Below are positions 12,286-25,376 of a stretch of 64,000 bases of DNA, piece by piece. The DNA is taken from NCBI RefSeq assembly GCF_030269925.1, contig NC_085107.1, positions 496,001-560,000 of the forward strand, in the 5' to 3' direction. The DNA comes from Bombyx mori (Eukaryota; Arthropoda; Insecta; Lepidoptera; Bombycidae). The notes under the pieces were generated by a model that did not search any database, was not told the DNA's origin, and saw nothing but the letters and a program-made list of their open reading frames with translations. Within the stretch, counting starts at the first letter, position 1. Each line of letters opens with the position of its first letter. The position numbers and the translations under genes are program-made.

Positions 12286-13302
12286 AAACAAAGAATTTTT
12301 CATACTTGTTATTAGATTAGTATAATACATTCAACTCATACAAGCTGACAAAGAGCTTAGAAGAAATCGAAGAACGAAGTTATGTGAATTACTTTAGTTT
12401 GTTAATTAAGTGTTTCTTTAATTTAAATCAATAATAACAGTGGCTTATTAGCTGTTTAGCATCTGTGAAAGTGCACAAATGAAAGGAAATGAAACAAAGT
12501 CGCTGGGTATAACTTCTCGGGCTCTTCCAAAAACCCAAAGGATAAGTCTCAGTAAATAACTTCCATTTTATTGAGATTTTATTTCATCCCATCTATTCTC
12601 GTGTCCTTCAATATCATCCCAATAGTATACAATAACAAATAAATCGAAATAATTTCATTCCGCTTCCCCAACAGTTTTCTTTCACCATTTTCAGACAACA
12701 TTCTTATAACGGACTTACAAATCTCTGATTCCTCATTATAAATACGATAATTAAACAATACTAGTACATTACATAAGCGAAACTGAAATTAACCAGAGAG
12801 GGGACGAAATTAGTAGTTTTAAATTTTTAGTAATTTGCCTACGGGACCTTAAAATGTCTTTATTTCGGTCAATTTATAATTATAAAACAAATATCTGCAA
12901 ATTACAATTTTACCACGTTTACAAACCACATATTATTATGTTTTTTATAAACAGTTAAATTGTACGTTTATGTCCATATCACAGTGGCAACTCATTGCGC
13001 ACCGTCCTCGTGCACCTAATAATAGTTATGCTGGTATTGACTTTGATTTTCTCATGAAAGATGGAAGCCACAAGGTTTCCCAGTCGAGGTCTTTAGTAAT
13101 TTGTAGACTATTTTATCTATGTTAAAGATAAATCAAGTACTGAATGTTTCAGTACAAAGTAAATAACAAATGATTTTAAAATTTTACAGTTGACCTTCGC
13201 ACAAGATAAGTTCTACCTTCATCTTTGTGTTTTGTTCAATTACTCAGCTAATCGACTTTGCTATCAATAAAGGGTTATGACTTTCCTTTTGAAAAAAAAA
13301 TT

Positions 13303-13450
13303 TTCTTCTTCACCTTGGAAGTCAATCGTGAACATTTGTTGAGTACGTATTTCATTAGAAAAATTGGTACCCCCGCCTGGGATACGAACACCGGTGCATC
13401 GCTCAACACGAATGCACCGGACGTCTTATACTTTAGGCCACGACGACTTC
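13303..13450 (-). mobile_element. Bm1-type SINE, tRNA-like head only
   Basis: Reversed head part from TTGGAAGTCAATCGTGAAC to GGCCACGACGACTTC; the body is missing. Confidence 0.85.
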
Positions 13451-13865
13451 AAAAGTATTTAAGAAGCTCGTTCGCTATGTGCATGCAAGCACTGAAGGCT
13501 GGCAGAATTATTTACAAATCTATATATATTGACAACAGCGTGAGATGGCTGCATTGAAGCCGCTTCCTCGCCCGACAGCTTGCTTTAATAATTCTTGATC
13601 GAAATCTCACAGAGTCTCTCTTAAGTTTACAAAAAAAAGGTGGAATAGAATCAAACATTTGACATTTTTGGGTTGCCTCCCTCATTATACTAAAAATTAG
13701 AAGGAATAGTCTCAAAGGTCATATTAATCCAAATAAGATTCTATAAGTACTTTTGTTTTCGAAACGCATTAATTAAATATAATGTTGTATTGGGCTCTGA
13801 ACCCTTTAATACGACAATAATATTTGGGACGTAAGGGGACCGTCATCCGACCGAATCACATTCCT

Positions 13866-14090
13866 TTTTTTTCCCCACCCTAATGGTTTATAGTCTCGAA
13901 GGACTATTCCAGCTACGCACTCTGTGGTAGGCGAGCTCAAGAGGCTCAACTTGGAAGAACTTGCTAACACTAGCCCTAGCAAGAGCAGAGCATCGCTAAA
14001 TCTACCACCAGATCGGAATCGTGACCCACAGAAAAGATCCGGTGAGAAACTCAGTAGGCTCGACGCAGTTCGCTTCCTTTGAGTTCAACA
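13866..14090 (-). mobile_element. LINE 3' end, same family, reversed
   Basis: T run at the left edge (reversed tail), then CCCTAGCAAGAGCAGAGC. The right boundary is unclear; the next 600 bases may be older LINE body. Confidence 0.6.
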
Positions 14091-14880
14091 AGAAAGATGA
14101 CCGTGCTAGGAGTACCTTAAGGCATCGAGAGTGGATCGAGAACATCCGACCTTACATGTTTAGGGCGACGACGGCATTGCGTTGTTGTCCAGTCGCTTGG
14201 GTCGCAAATGTAGTTCGAGGCCACTATAAGGGGGTTATGGTGCCGCGCCGCTTTCTCGAAGAACCGTTCCGATGCTCTCTTCAAATACTTACGTAACGGA
14301 TCTAATTCTAAATCGTCGCAAAAATCTAAATTCCTTACGCACCACGACTACCCACGACCATACACGACTATCCTGCAAAAACGAACTTGTTACGAAGGGA
14401 TAATTGACTTCACTTACATTTCTTTGGATAAAGACTAAGAATAAAGACCGGGTAAGAATGCGCCTCGATCGCGGACTGTCTTTATGTTGGGACGGAATGT
14501 CGTCCCTCTGTTGAGGGTGACCATTAAGTAATTGACCTTCAAGGCCCAAGGTATGGGCTGGCTAAAGAGAGTTATGGAGGTAATGGTATTACCGCTTCTA
14601 GTATAAGGAAGTGGATTCGAAAAGGCGGAAGCACTCTCCAGCCGAGTTCGCTTCCGATAGGTAGCGGCTTTACGCGAACTTACTAAGATAGGACATATAC
14701 ATGCTGTTGCAAATATATTAAAAGTATATCATAAAGTACAGGGCTATTTTTTAGTTTAACAGCTAAACTAAGCTGCTGAGCAAGTTTTTAATTTTAATAT
14801 TTAGACTATTAGGATGGCAATGAAAAAGAAAACTTGCTAAATTATTGAACAAACATGTGCGCGATTAACACGCGGTAGGT

Positions 14881-14909
14881 ACTTCTTAAGGCTCCTTGCC
14901 TTAAGAAGT
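14881..14909. repeat. Small perfect hairpin
   Basis: ACTTCTTAAGGC, loop TCCTT, then the exact inverse. Confidence 0.8.
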
Positions 14910-14951
14910 ATTTTATCTCATTTTCTCGCAAGCTGAATTATTTATTTTATT

Positions 14952-15335
14952 AGAACGAAGTTCCTTACGGCAGGCTTGGAGGGGATAGGGATTTTGCTGC
15001 GCGACCGAACTGAAAAAAATGTGATAGTAAAACCGTAAGAAAAAATCCGTGGAAAAAAGTGCGTGGAATAAAACCGTTAAATGAGACGTGCGCAGGCGCG
15101 ACAGTCGTATACACAAGCGAGTAGTGTATAATACCTTTCTCTTTCTCCTTCTTTTTATTATTATTCATATAAATAGCTGTTTCTTGGTATATTAATATTA
15201 TATAATTTTTATAAATCATTGTAAATAAAATAAAGTTGATAACTTTGTAAAGTATTTTTTTTTATCAATAAAACAATCATAATAACGAATAGAACTTAAA
15301 ATTAATAATATTTATATAATAAGGAACTTCGTTCC
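14952..15335. repeat. Inverted-repeat-bounded segment, GAACGAAGTTCCTTA ends
   Basis: Ends at 14952-14967 and 15320-15335 match 15 of 16 as inverted repeats; probably a MITE. Confidence 0.5.
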
Positions 15336-15774
15336 TATCCGGTGTCCCACGACACCACACATCTTTTTTTTCTTATTAGTGTCGCTGTCTAAAAATAAAT
15401 CAATCATGTATTAGGGCCGTAAGTAATAACGGTAACAAAAGATTTAATTTTCAAATCTGAACAAAATAGAAACAAAAATATAAGAATTATCAGAAAATTA
15501 AGTGAACAGAATTAAATGATGTAATGAAACCTGGTAAGACATATTTGCGGGACCAGGTGAACAAGAAAATGAAATAAATACCTGCCACGGGTAGAGACTA
15601 GTAAAGATGGACGTTAGAGTAAATTATGATAGTCTGATATTTTACACCAGGACTTTCAATACGTATTTAAGCTACGGGCCTATGCCCCAAGCGGTTTTAA
15701 TAACAGAGTTCTTTATTGAATACTCTATTTTTTTAACTACATGATTAGATATTATTATGTTATTTAGCTCGATC

Positions 15775-15900
15775 AGCCTCCCAAAACATGGTGAACTGAT
15801 GACCTGTTGAGGATTGCGGAGATGTCCAGCGCAGGACCGGACATTGTGGAGAGGCTTGGAGGAAGAGTATGTCCAACAGTGGATGGTTGTTGGCTGAAAG
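15775..15900 (-). repeat. Dispersed repeat with CCACTGTTGGACAT core
   Basis: Same family as 18897 and 48653 (CACTGCTGGACATAGGCC). Likely a LINE 3'UTR piece. The open frames here are chance. Confidence 0.6.
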
Positions 15901-16887
15901 ATAAAATTCACTATGATATCCTGTTGCCAACATCATCTGGTAATATCTATCAACTGAAGCCCATAGATTAAACCGTGCATCCTGCTTGACACATGAGGTC
16001 GACGCTTCATATCTATGGCATAATTCAAACTCCTTCCTCTCCTCCTCCTCCACTCTTCAAACCGGAACCCAGGAACGACTCAACGGTCGGTTTATTTACC
16101 GTTAAAGATTGAGTTTAACGTTCTACATTACTAAATATATATGTAAATAGCCACATGATAATTAAAGACGAATACAAAATATATATCTAAATAAACCTAT
16201 CTACTATAAATATAACTGCGTATCGCTTTTATGGAATGTAGTAACCATGATTTTATAAAGGTTAAATTACTAAATTCTAAGTAATAAACAAATATGTACC
16301 TACATATGTATATAGTAATGAGCCAAACCATTAGTAGAGGATTTTACATATGTGTTATGAAAATCTTAATATTTCTTTGGTACACATTAATGCGGCCTTA
16401 ACTAAGTATAGAATGCTTCTTGATCGCGCGAGTCTCATGTAAACATAATATTAACTTCGATAATTCTATTTCGGTGCCTAAAAGTGTTAGTGTTTAAAAA
16501 CTAAGCATCTTTTTCTAAAAATTTTAATTCGTCATGAAGCAACTTCAAATAATTATATATAGAATGGACCAATGTCTCTGTTAATATTCTCGTTATGTAC
16601 ACCCCATTCGTGACGTATCTTTTTTTTTCTGTAGTATTTTTCCTCTAATCTTTTGGCCGACCAGTTCAGTGTACTGGTTCGTGTGTGAAAGACATTTTAC
16701 CTACGACATCCAGTTTTCGGATCTAACTCACTCACCATCAGACCATATGACGGCTTGGGTTTTTTTTTAAATTAAATTAGAAATTTATTTTGTAGTTAAT
16801 AATGAAACTATTGAATTACGGCGGAGTTGTTGCTATATTTTTAAGTTTATTCGGTAAGTTTTTGATTTTTTTAGTGAGAAAAACATA

Positions 16888-17154
16888 TATATCGATGTGT
16901 GAAAGGCTGTTTGGTTTAAGCGACATTTTTGCAACTTTACAGGAGAGCCATTTAAAGTTTAAATTTTGGAAAAAATATAATAACAAAAAATCTTCTTCAG
17001 TTAGTTGAATGTGGCAAACATAATTGAAGTTCAAATAAAAACATCGAATTTTTATGCTAATTCCAAATAAAACAGACCCGTAATTACAAAGATAAATGTC
17101 GCGTATTAAGCGAAATGTCGCTTAAACAAAATAGCCTTTCACCTCTCGATATAT
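16888..17154. mobile_element. MITE copy 1, ends GTGAAAGGCT
   Basis: The inverted ends read TATCGAxxGTGAAAGGCT, then a match through TTTAAGCGACATTT (about 40 bases). The inner part matches 44976-45243. The small open frames on both strands here are chance. Confidence 0.75.
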
Positions 17155-18554
17155 ACCTACAATTTTAGTGTCATCTTAACAGAAAAGTTGGTTGTAAAAT
17201 GTTTAGAAACTAAGGAACAACTTTTTAGTAAATAGGTCGTTGCACATTTAACGGTTGCCATTTTCTATTGTATAAGGTTCACAATAATTATAAAATAGAG
17301 TTAACACAAAACTATAAAAAACGGTTCAAATATCCAGCTTTAGTATTAGTTTTTATGGATGGTGCGGACAGTGAGCGTTACCTTGATTTTAATATTAGTA
17401 AAACAATTGATTTTAATCTTTAACGAATAAAATAAATGTCATTTAATGAATATTTGAATAATAGCACTGTCATTTTGTTCAGTCACAATATATTCATAAT
17501 TATTCGAGACGAATGCTTGACGCTGAACTTCTAAATGGTTGGAGCGATTTTTATCATTTTTAGTGTTAGAATGAATCGCTAAGTAATACAGCCTTGCAAT
17601 TGGACTCGTTAGATTTTTAGGTTTACTTATAGTAGTTCATAGTGGGCCTATGTCCAACAGTATAGTTTGTCTACAATGGGAATTGCAGATTGATAAAATA
17701 TGTATTTCTACTCGAAGTTTCACGTCATGCTCGTGGAAGCAAAATTCAATTTGAAAAGCCAACAAACACAAGTCACGTGCACGTCTTCATTCTGTTATGT
17801 TTTTTCTCTCAATTCGAAGCAATTACGGATAATTACTTTAATTCCGCAGTTGTTGTGTATTGTATTAGATAAATAAGTTTTTATTATTCGCATTTTCTTT
17901 ACTTCATCATTTTCTTCACAATGTAAATGCATTTAATGATAATATTAATGACAAACGTTACGCCTGCTGGTATCCTGTTTTCTACCACCCTTATAAAACC
18001 ATAACACATATTAACTGAATTGAAAACATTGATAGTTTCAGATCATACAGAATGTATGTAATGAATGTACATGTTAATTATACTTGTATTACTAGTGGTA
18101 ATGGTCTTGTGAGCCCACACAGCCCAGTACCTACCCGGTACTGGTCGAAGGGTGGGAGATTCGTAGCGCCATATAATCGAGTCTTAAGCCATGTCTCCCG
18201 GGGGGCGGCAGCATTCTGCATCGGTGTCCATGGACAGCGGCAACCGCCTAACACTAGGTGTGCCGCGAACTCGTTCACAAATTTAACAATAAAAGAACAA
18301 TAAAAACTCTGTTCACAAAAAAGACAACGGCTCCTAACAATTTTTAGGTTTTGCCAAATCATTTGTGACGTTTGAAGTTCAAGCTTATACATAAAACTGG
18401 TATTGAAACTTGTAGTCGAGCTGACTATAAAAATCACATATTTCTCGATATGTGTGAGATTCCCAATCGTATTTTTATTGCTAAAATAGTCGTAGTTCGA
18501 TAATTAACGAATCACAAGATCGATCGATGGTGACCAGTGTGAATAATAGCACAC
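17155..18554. other. No gene seen outside the degenerate SINE
   Basis: AT-rich; a fragment of the GGACATAGGCCC family lies near 17640. Confidence 0.55.
18090..18285 (+). mobile_element. Degenerate Bm1-type SINE body
   Basis: Only scattered blocks remain, such as CTAGTGGTAATGGTCTTGTGAG and CCTAACACTAGGTG. Confidence 0.5.
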
Positions 18555-18868
18555 GTCATTACGGATCCTCCCGATCCATTAACGATGCTTTTAGGTACCT
18601 CAAGCACCGGTCACCGTCCTCGTCGAACCCGTCGCTTGCGATGAAGGGCTCGACGAGCGAATTAACCTATAGACACAGCTCACTGAGTTTCTCGCCGGAT
18701 CTTCTCAGTGGGTTGCGTTTCCGATCAGGTGGTAGATTCTGCGAAGCACTGCTCTTGCTAGGGCCAGTGTTAGCAACACTCTGGTTTGAGCCCCGTGAGC
18801 TCACCTACATGTTAAGGCGAAGCTGAAATAGCCTCTCGAAGCTATCAGCATAGGTAGGAATTAAAAAA
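18555..18868 (+). mobile_element. LINE 3' end, same family as 29590-30090
   Basis: Starts ACGGATCCTCCCGATCC, runs through CACCGGTCACCGTCCTCGTC, and ends AGCATAGGTAGGAATTAAAA. Confidence 0.8.
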
Positions 18869-18880
18869 ATAATAATTGAA

Positions 18881-19022
18881 TCTATCTATCTATCTATCAG
18901 CCCATGGACGTCCACTGCTGGACATAGGCCTCCCCCAAGCCTCGCCACAAAGACCGGTCCTGCGCTGCCTGCATCCAGCGGATCCCCGCGAACCTTAATA
19001 GGTCGTCGGCCCACCTTGTGAT
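18881..19022 (+). repeat. TCTA microsatellite and CACTGCTGGACATAGG repeat
   Basis: ATCTATCTATCTATC followed by the dispersed GACGTCCACTGCTGGACATA repeat, to the CGTCGGCCCACCTTGTG end. Confidence 0.75.
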
Positions 19023-19609
19023 TGTATGTAATGAATAGCACGTTGTATTTCCACCGCGGCTCGTACTAATTGTACAGTTGGTTCATGAATTACTTTTATC
19101 ATTAACACAATTCCGTTATCTAACTAAGCAAGCGACTACAAGTTTAGTGCGTAATTTAGAGTATATTTTTGGTGTTTCTGATTAAGTTCAAAGGTTTTTT
19201 CCGTTATCGTATTTTTTTTTTCGTAATTCGTCGACGTCGATAGACTAATAATTAATATAAATGATATAAACAATTTGTAATCACTTATTTGTCACTTAAA
19301 CTGTTGGATCATATGGAACACGCCTCACGTTCAATCTACAACACATGCAATTAGAATCGAGTGCACCCTCTTGAAGTAAAAATTTAATTTCGTAAATTTA
19401 TTTGTTTGTACGAGTTCTAATCCTTCAAAGTGCTAAAATAATATAACTATATCGTGTCTTACAATAGGCCAGTGTCTCCCCCAAGCGTAAATATTGGATG
19501 GTATGTGTGGCCGTCACACAGTCGCTCACTCCTTTTTCACGCCTTATTCAAAATCATCCCAAGTACTCTGAATTTTCCTACGTGATCAAACCATGAGGAG
19601 ATTCATTGG

Positions 19610-19772
19610 AGACCGCTATGACATGCTCTTCTTCAAACGGGGCTTGTGTAGAGTATTAAACGGTAGGCAGCGGCTTGGCTCTGCCCCTGGCATTGCTGAC
19701 GTCCATGAGCGACGGTAACCACTCACCATCAGGTGGGCCGTATGATCGTCTGCCTATACGGCAATAAAAAAA
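19610..19772 (-). repeat. Dispersed repeat, GGCAGACGAGCATA family
   Basis: From ATGACATGCTCTTCTTCAAA to CTGCCTATACGGCAATAAAA. Confidence 0.8.
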
Positions 19773-20567
19773 AATTATAAAAAAATAAAAAAGAACCATG
19801 GTAAATTTTGCGACTTTGCCGGAAATACTGCGAGGTTGAAACAGCAGTGGCCACGCAACATTGTTCGTAGGACACAGGGCTGCTGGGACCACACAAATCT
19901 CAATTGGCGATCGCATTCTTTTATATGGCTCCCAGGGATCCTTTTAGTTCCTTGTACACTAACACAAAAAGCACATAATTTTATTTTTTTATTTTTACTC
20001 ACTTTTGTAGTTATTTAGTCATGAAATATTTAGTTAGTTCGATGAACGACAATAAACAGTTGTATTTCATAAGCTATAATCATAGTCAATCGTAATCCAG
20101 AGCTATTTATTTGCATACATGTACAACTACATATCTAGCAGGATTTATTCAATTAATTTGGAAAAACTTGACAAAAGCGTATATCTTTTGACGTACTTGC
20201 GTATTAAAATAAAGGCTTATTTTAAAATTGTGCTAACGCTTGTGTTAGCGAGTCAGGCGTTTTGGTGCAAACTGTAAGCCTGACTTTTGAATTGAATGGA
20301 ACAAATAAATAAATAAAACGTATATACGAAAATTTTCTAGGTTACAAGATAAGAGCTTCAAAAACGATGCTTGTCAGTAAACGAACGTTAGAATTTCGCC
20401 ATTAGTGCGACGAGTGGCGCCTGCTAATTTATTCGCTGATAACCTTCTTGATAACCACCCGATCAACGCGGCCTGCGTGCTGCGTGCTGCGTGCGATCAA
20501 GGACTCGTATTTGAGACACTCAAATTGTCTATATCAACCCCAAGCCAAGCATTAGCCAATATTTTAA

Positions 20568-20808
20568 TACTGGTGGTAGGACCTCTTGTGAGTCCGCGCG
20601 GGTAAGTACCACCACCCTGCCTATTTCTGCCGTGAAGCAGTAACGTGTTTCGGTTTGAAGGGTGGGGCAGCCGTTGTAGCTATATTTGAGACCTTAGAAC
20701 TTATATCTCAAGGCGGGTGGCCCAGTTACGTTGTAAATGTCTATGGGCTCCAGTAACCATTTAACACCAGGTGGGCTGTGAGCTCGTCTACCCATCTATG
20801 CAATAAAA
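20568..20808 (+). mobile_element. Bm1-type SINE, 5'-truncated
   Basis: Well-preserved body and 3' end, followed by CAATAAAAAC. Confidence 0.9.
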
Positions 20809-21486
20809 ACATTTAAAAAAAGACAATCGAGTCTGCGTGTTCTGCTAAAACACCGCGCGGTCCTGTTTAAAGAGTTTAATTATTTAGGCATCTCAGGCTG
20901 TTCCAATTTAGACAGATTCACGCCGCAGTGAACTACCAACTTGGACTCGGTATTAAGATTTAATAATACTTTATGCGAATAGTATTTTGTGTAACGTCCA
21001 CTAGTGTTCAGGGGAAACCTAGCTTTAATATATACCAGACAAATCAGTTCTACGCCCACAATTCTAACACAATCCCCGCAGCCGTCGCTGATCGTGACAG
21101 TCAGGCTTTGTTTCGCATTGTACTTACACAACCAAATTTGGTATACATATCTACGTATCAGAATTCTAAGCAGCCACATGGACGCTATGCAAAGTGTCTA
21201 GATTGTATCAAACGTAAATCTACCGAATAAGAACACGTTCTAAAATTAAGCTCAGATCACAGTGAGTGCTTGGAATGTCACCCGCTCACAATAGACCGGA
21301 GCCAGGCTTTGTTCAAATGTCTTTTTTGAATTGCAAAGAATAGTTTTTGTTCTTCATGTCCTGTTTTGTATAAATATACACAATACAGTAATAGATTCTG
21401 TTATACTAAATCCACACCGCCTGAGAACAAAGCATAATCGGGATTGATGTGAAGACATGGGTAGTACAAGCGCGCGCGGGTTGATA

Positions 21487-21770
21487 TCTCCCGATCCATT
21501 AACAGTGCTTTTAGGTACCACAAGCACCGGTCACATTCTCATCGAACCTGTCGCTTACGACGAAGGATTCTAACCCATAGACACAACCCACAAGTTTCTC
21601 GCTCGGTCTTCTCAGTGGGTCGCGTTCCGATCCGGTGGTAGATTCTACGAAGCACTGCTCTTGCTAGGGCTAGTGTTAGCAACGCCCTCAGGTTAGAGCC
21701 ATCTACTCGCCCGGTGAATCTAGTATAACCCTTCGAAGTTACTAGAATAGGTCGGAGAGAAAAAAAAGAT
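21487..21770 (+). mobile_element. LINE 3' end, same family, more diverged
   Basis: Same block order with deletions; ends GGTCGGAGAGAAAAAAAAG. Confidence 0.75.
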
Positions 21771-22234
21771 CGGGATGGCACAACCGGTTGCAGTTTGCTC
21801 CGAGCTCTTGATGTTATTTGTTCCTAATAATCTACAACTCATAATATTTTATTTCGGTCATGAAAATCTTCGAAAACGAGAAAATATTACGAGTTCAATT
21901 TAGAACTGACAATCCTGACCTACTTCGTACTGCTTCAGTATAATAACTTATATAAACAAACCTACTTTTGCATTCTCAATACAATTAGTATAAAATTAGA
22001 TCATTAAACACCTTTAAACAGTTGTGAAATACTCAAAGTATAAATAATATTGAATGACCTTGTATAAAATAAATTATTATATTGTCACAGGCATTGTCTT
22101 ATAAGCATTTACAAATTCTTGTCAAGATCACTCGTTTGCTCTCGCTGCTTTTGAATGATTGAATTGAATTTACAGTTAAAGTTTCTGACCAGTTTTAAAC
22201 AGATTCATAAGACAATAGAAATTTACGGGTCTCG

Positions 22235-22298
22235 ATCTCAAATTAAGGAAAGTTGGGATTTCTTAATTAAGGAATGTTCGGATTCCTTAATTTGAGAT
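22235..22298. repeat. Inverted repeat, 16-base arms
   Basis: ATCTCAAATTAAGGAA at 22235-22250 and its exact inverse at 22283-22298, with TCTTAATTAAGGA between. Confidence 0.85.
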
Positions 22299-23440
22299 TA
22301 ACACCGTGAAAACTCACAATTTTTTTGTTGATATCTAAAACACATAATCGGGAACGATCTGTGTCCATTACTAGGATTTAGTCCATCAGCCAAATAATCT
22401 TATTTTCCAGTTGCAGAACAGTAGGATAGCCCTTAATCTAAGACAGTAATCCTGGACCATATGATTTGGAGCAAATTTCAAATCCCTTACATGTCTACGT
22501 CTATACTGATTTTAAGACATTATTTGCGTCCTCCTCTTTCCTGTTGTCACAGTAGGGCGAGTCGGACCAATACACAACCAAAGTTGGAGTTTTATTCTTC
22601 CGTCTCGTCATCTTCATAACTTACCTAAATATAAATAGGATAGAACATGATTTTACATAGCCCGTTATAAACAATGAAGTCATAAAATTTCACGATGTCG
22701 ATTTCACGTTTCATTGGCCACGTTGAATTAAAACTTAAACCTGTTTAAAACAACTGCATTATTCGTTTTTTACATGCCATGATTTAATAGACATCTATAT
22801 ATATACACACGAGTATATATATAAATGGGCAAAAACTAAATAGCATCTTCTCTATTTGACAACTGTTTTTTTTTTTGTATCAACAGACGAAATTAATGTT
22901 TGGAAAAAATATTAGGAGGAAGTCTTTTTTTTTAATATCAATAATAAAACAAAAATAATATTTTATACGTGAATTGAGTTAAAATGTTTAGGCTTCCATT
23001 ATTACAGTCTAATTGCGATCACTGGACGAACTAATTCGAATTAAAAATAGAAACCTTAAAAATTTAAGTATTTTCGGGTTTCGACGTGGTAGCAGCTCTT
23101 GATATCAGTTCTACACATGATTTAATGCACACCCTCTGCACACTGATTTAATGGAAAAAACTATTTAACATACGTCTTTGGGTACTTTCAACCGAGTTTT
23201 ATGACGTCACACCCCATGGCCTATATTATATAAGCTGAGAAAATCGCATTACTTGTGTCCATCCCACGTGTTTTTTCCACGTAAAAAACTACTTACCTCC
23301 TTTAAATCTAAACACCATCGGTTGTAGCGTAGATACAAGCGAGCGTCCTAGACCGTGAGCGAGGTCGACAACTCGTAATCTATTCATGACCCGACGCCCC
23401 GAGTCAAAAGCGATTTGTAATTTACTATTACAACTATTCT

Positions 23441-23577
23441 GAGACTATATTGAGACATTAGAACTCATATCTCAAGGTGGGTGGCGCATTTACGTTGTAG
23501 ATGTCTATGGGCTCCAGTAACAACTTAACACCAGGTGGGCTGTGAGCTCGTCCACCCAGCTAAGCAATAAATAAATA
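23441..23577 (+). mobile_element. Bm1-type SINE, 3' end
   Basis: 3' portion from TGAGACTATATTGAGAC to CTAAGCAATAAATAAATAAA. Confidence 0.85.
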
Positions 23578-23675
23578 AAAAGTTAGACATGCATTGCGGT
23601 TTGAAGGACAGCGAATATCGTTTATTCGGATGTAATTCACCAGTGGTCTTCAGCTTTCGATAGTAACGTAAATTG

Positions 23676-23790
23676 CAAGACAGAATTCTGCGAAGCAGTG
23701 CTCTTGCTAGGGCCAGTGTTAGCAACACCTCGAGCTTGAACCCCGAGAGCTCACCTACAGAGTAACGCTGATATAGCTGATAAAAAAATT
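23676..23790 (+). mobile_element. LINE 3' end, short fragment
   Basis: Keeps GAAGCAGTGCTCTTGCTAGG to the A-rich end. Confidence 0.7.
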
Positions 23791-24136
23791 ACTATTACAA
23801 CCTTCTTGTCAATTCAGTTACTTTCACAGACCGTACCTGCACATAATAAAATAATTAAATGTATCACAACACGTAAACTATAATATAATATATCGCATAG
23901 ATATTATGAGCTGCATTAATCAACTCAAAATCGATATTATTATGGTTTTCAAATTATATTTCCATATTTGTAGATTTATATTTACCATTCCGAAACAGAG
24001 AAATCCGTTCCATGCTCCCGAAGTAATCTATTGCTCATCACTCTTTGATCCATAAACTACTATAATAATTCTACAGCAACGGTCATCATCGCAACCTTTG
24101 ATAATTTATAATCATATACGTCACTATCATCACAAA

Positions 24137-24386
24137 TCTATACTAATATAAAAATCTACAGTGGTTTTTACGGATGTTCCGTTATAGCTACTGAACCATA
24201 TATCCGATTGACTTGAAACTTGGTATCCATGTAGAAAATAAATGTACTTAATGGATAGGCTAATATTTATATGAGTGTTGGACTCCCTACACCAGTTGCG
24301 GGGGCGTTAATGATGAGAAACTTTGTGGGGGTGAGAAATAATAATATTGGTTTTAAATGCCCAGCGAAGCGGACGGGTACAGCTAG
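24137..24386 (+). mobile_element. Small non-autonomous Helitron
   Basis: 5' end TCTATACTAATATAAAAATC, 3' end with CCCAGCGAAGCGGACGGG then CTAG. It sits between A and T, as Helitrons do. No Rep/helicase frame. Confidence 0.75.
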
Positions 24387-25025
24387 TACAAATATATAAA
24401 TAAAAAATATTTGCATAACCAAATAATTGTCTGTTCACTTAATACTTATTTTAAGGTGCGCATCGAGTTGATATCAAATGTCGGAGGAAGAGCAAACGCT
24501 TCAGTCTCGTGCCTTGTACCACACAAAGTAATTATGTGAATAAGTTCGTAAGCACTTGTAAATAGCACCGACGATTACTATTGTCATTCATGGTGCGGTT
24601 TTTAGGCCTCTTTTTGTGTTATATTTCCGCTTATGTCTACATCGACAGCTCAACAAATACACGTGAAGACAAAAAAAACGGGTCCATTAAACATCGGTTT
24701 TCATGTTTGATCGTAAGTAGACGTGGATCGGGCGAAGAAAGTATCAAAACGTAATGTTAGGTTTTTCATTCTAACTTCAAATTAATTAGCAAAAATTGAC
24801 ACAAAATATAACCTGGATTGTCCAACAATTAGTAACATTAGACGGCACTATACTAATGTATGGACGGTTTTTTCTCGTAATGACCATCGTAGCCGCTGGC
24901 TATTGTGGTCGCTCGGTGTTGCATCGGAGCCCAACGACAATAACAAAATCCCGCTGTCGCTGTTGTATACTTTAATGCACCGTCACACAATATCATCTTC
25001 GAAGATATTATGCAAAAAAAATTTT

Positions 25026-25260
25026 TGCTTAGATGGGTGGACGATCTCACAGCCCACCTGGTATTAAAAGGTTACCGGAGCCCATAAATATCTACAACTT
25101 AAATGCGCCACCTACCTCGAGATATAAGTTCTAAGGTCTCAAGTATAGTTACAACGGCTGCCGTACCCTTCAAACCCAAACGCATTACTGCTTCACGGCT
25201 GAAACAGACAGAGTGATGGTACCTACCCATGTGGACTCACAGGAGGTCCTACCACCAGTA
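25026..25260 (-). mobile_element. Bm1-type SINE, 5'-truncated
   Basis: Reversed body and 3' end, ending CCTACCACCAGTA. Confidence 0.88.
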
Positions 25261-25295
25261 AATCGCCTCATATGTCAATGTGTGATTTCAATCGC

Positions 25296-25376
25296 GTAGA
25301 AATATCTATGCGCCCCGGTAACCGCCTAACACCAGGTTGACTGTGAATATGTCTACCTCTAGTGTACACAGCAATA
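25296..25376 (+). mobile_element. Bm1-type SINE, 3' fragment
   Basis: Short diverged 3' end (CCTAACACCAGGTTGACTGTG) facing the previous copy. Confidence 0.6.

Larger units (their letters stand above)
9985..13302. other. No gene seen outside listed repeats
   Basis: AT-rich. The frames at 10781-11404 are short and carry no motif. Confidence 0.6.
14091..16887. other. No host gene seen
   Basis: 14090-14700 is richer in GC and may be an old LINE body. The rest is AT-rich apart from the listed inverted repeats. Confidence 0.5.
19023..24136. other. No host gene seen
   Basis: AT-rich spacer between the listed SINE, LINE and inverted repeats. Frames at 20880-21230 open on both strands without a motif. 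Confidence 0.55.

Noticed and set aside
15672..16053. Protein gene on the - strand
   Set aside because: Covers the dispersed GGACATAGG-type repeat; frames end at random stops.
16802..17034. Small proteins on both strands
   Set aside because: Largely inside MITE copy 1; low-complexity AT-rich translation.
18078..18826. Overlapping protein frames
   Set aside because: They come from a degenerate SINE and a LINE 3'UTR.
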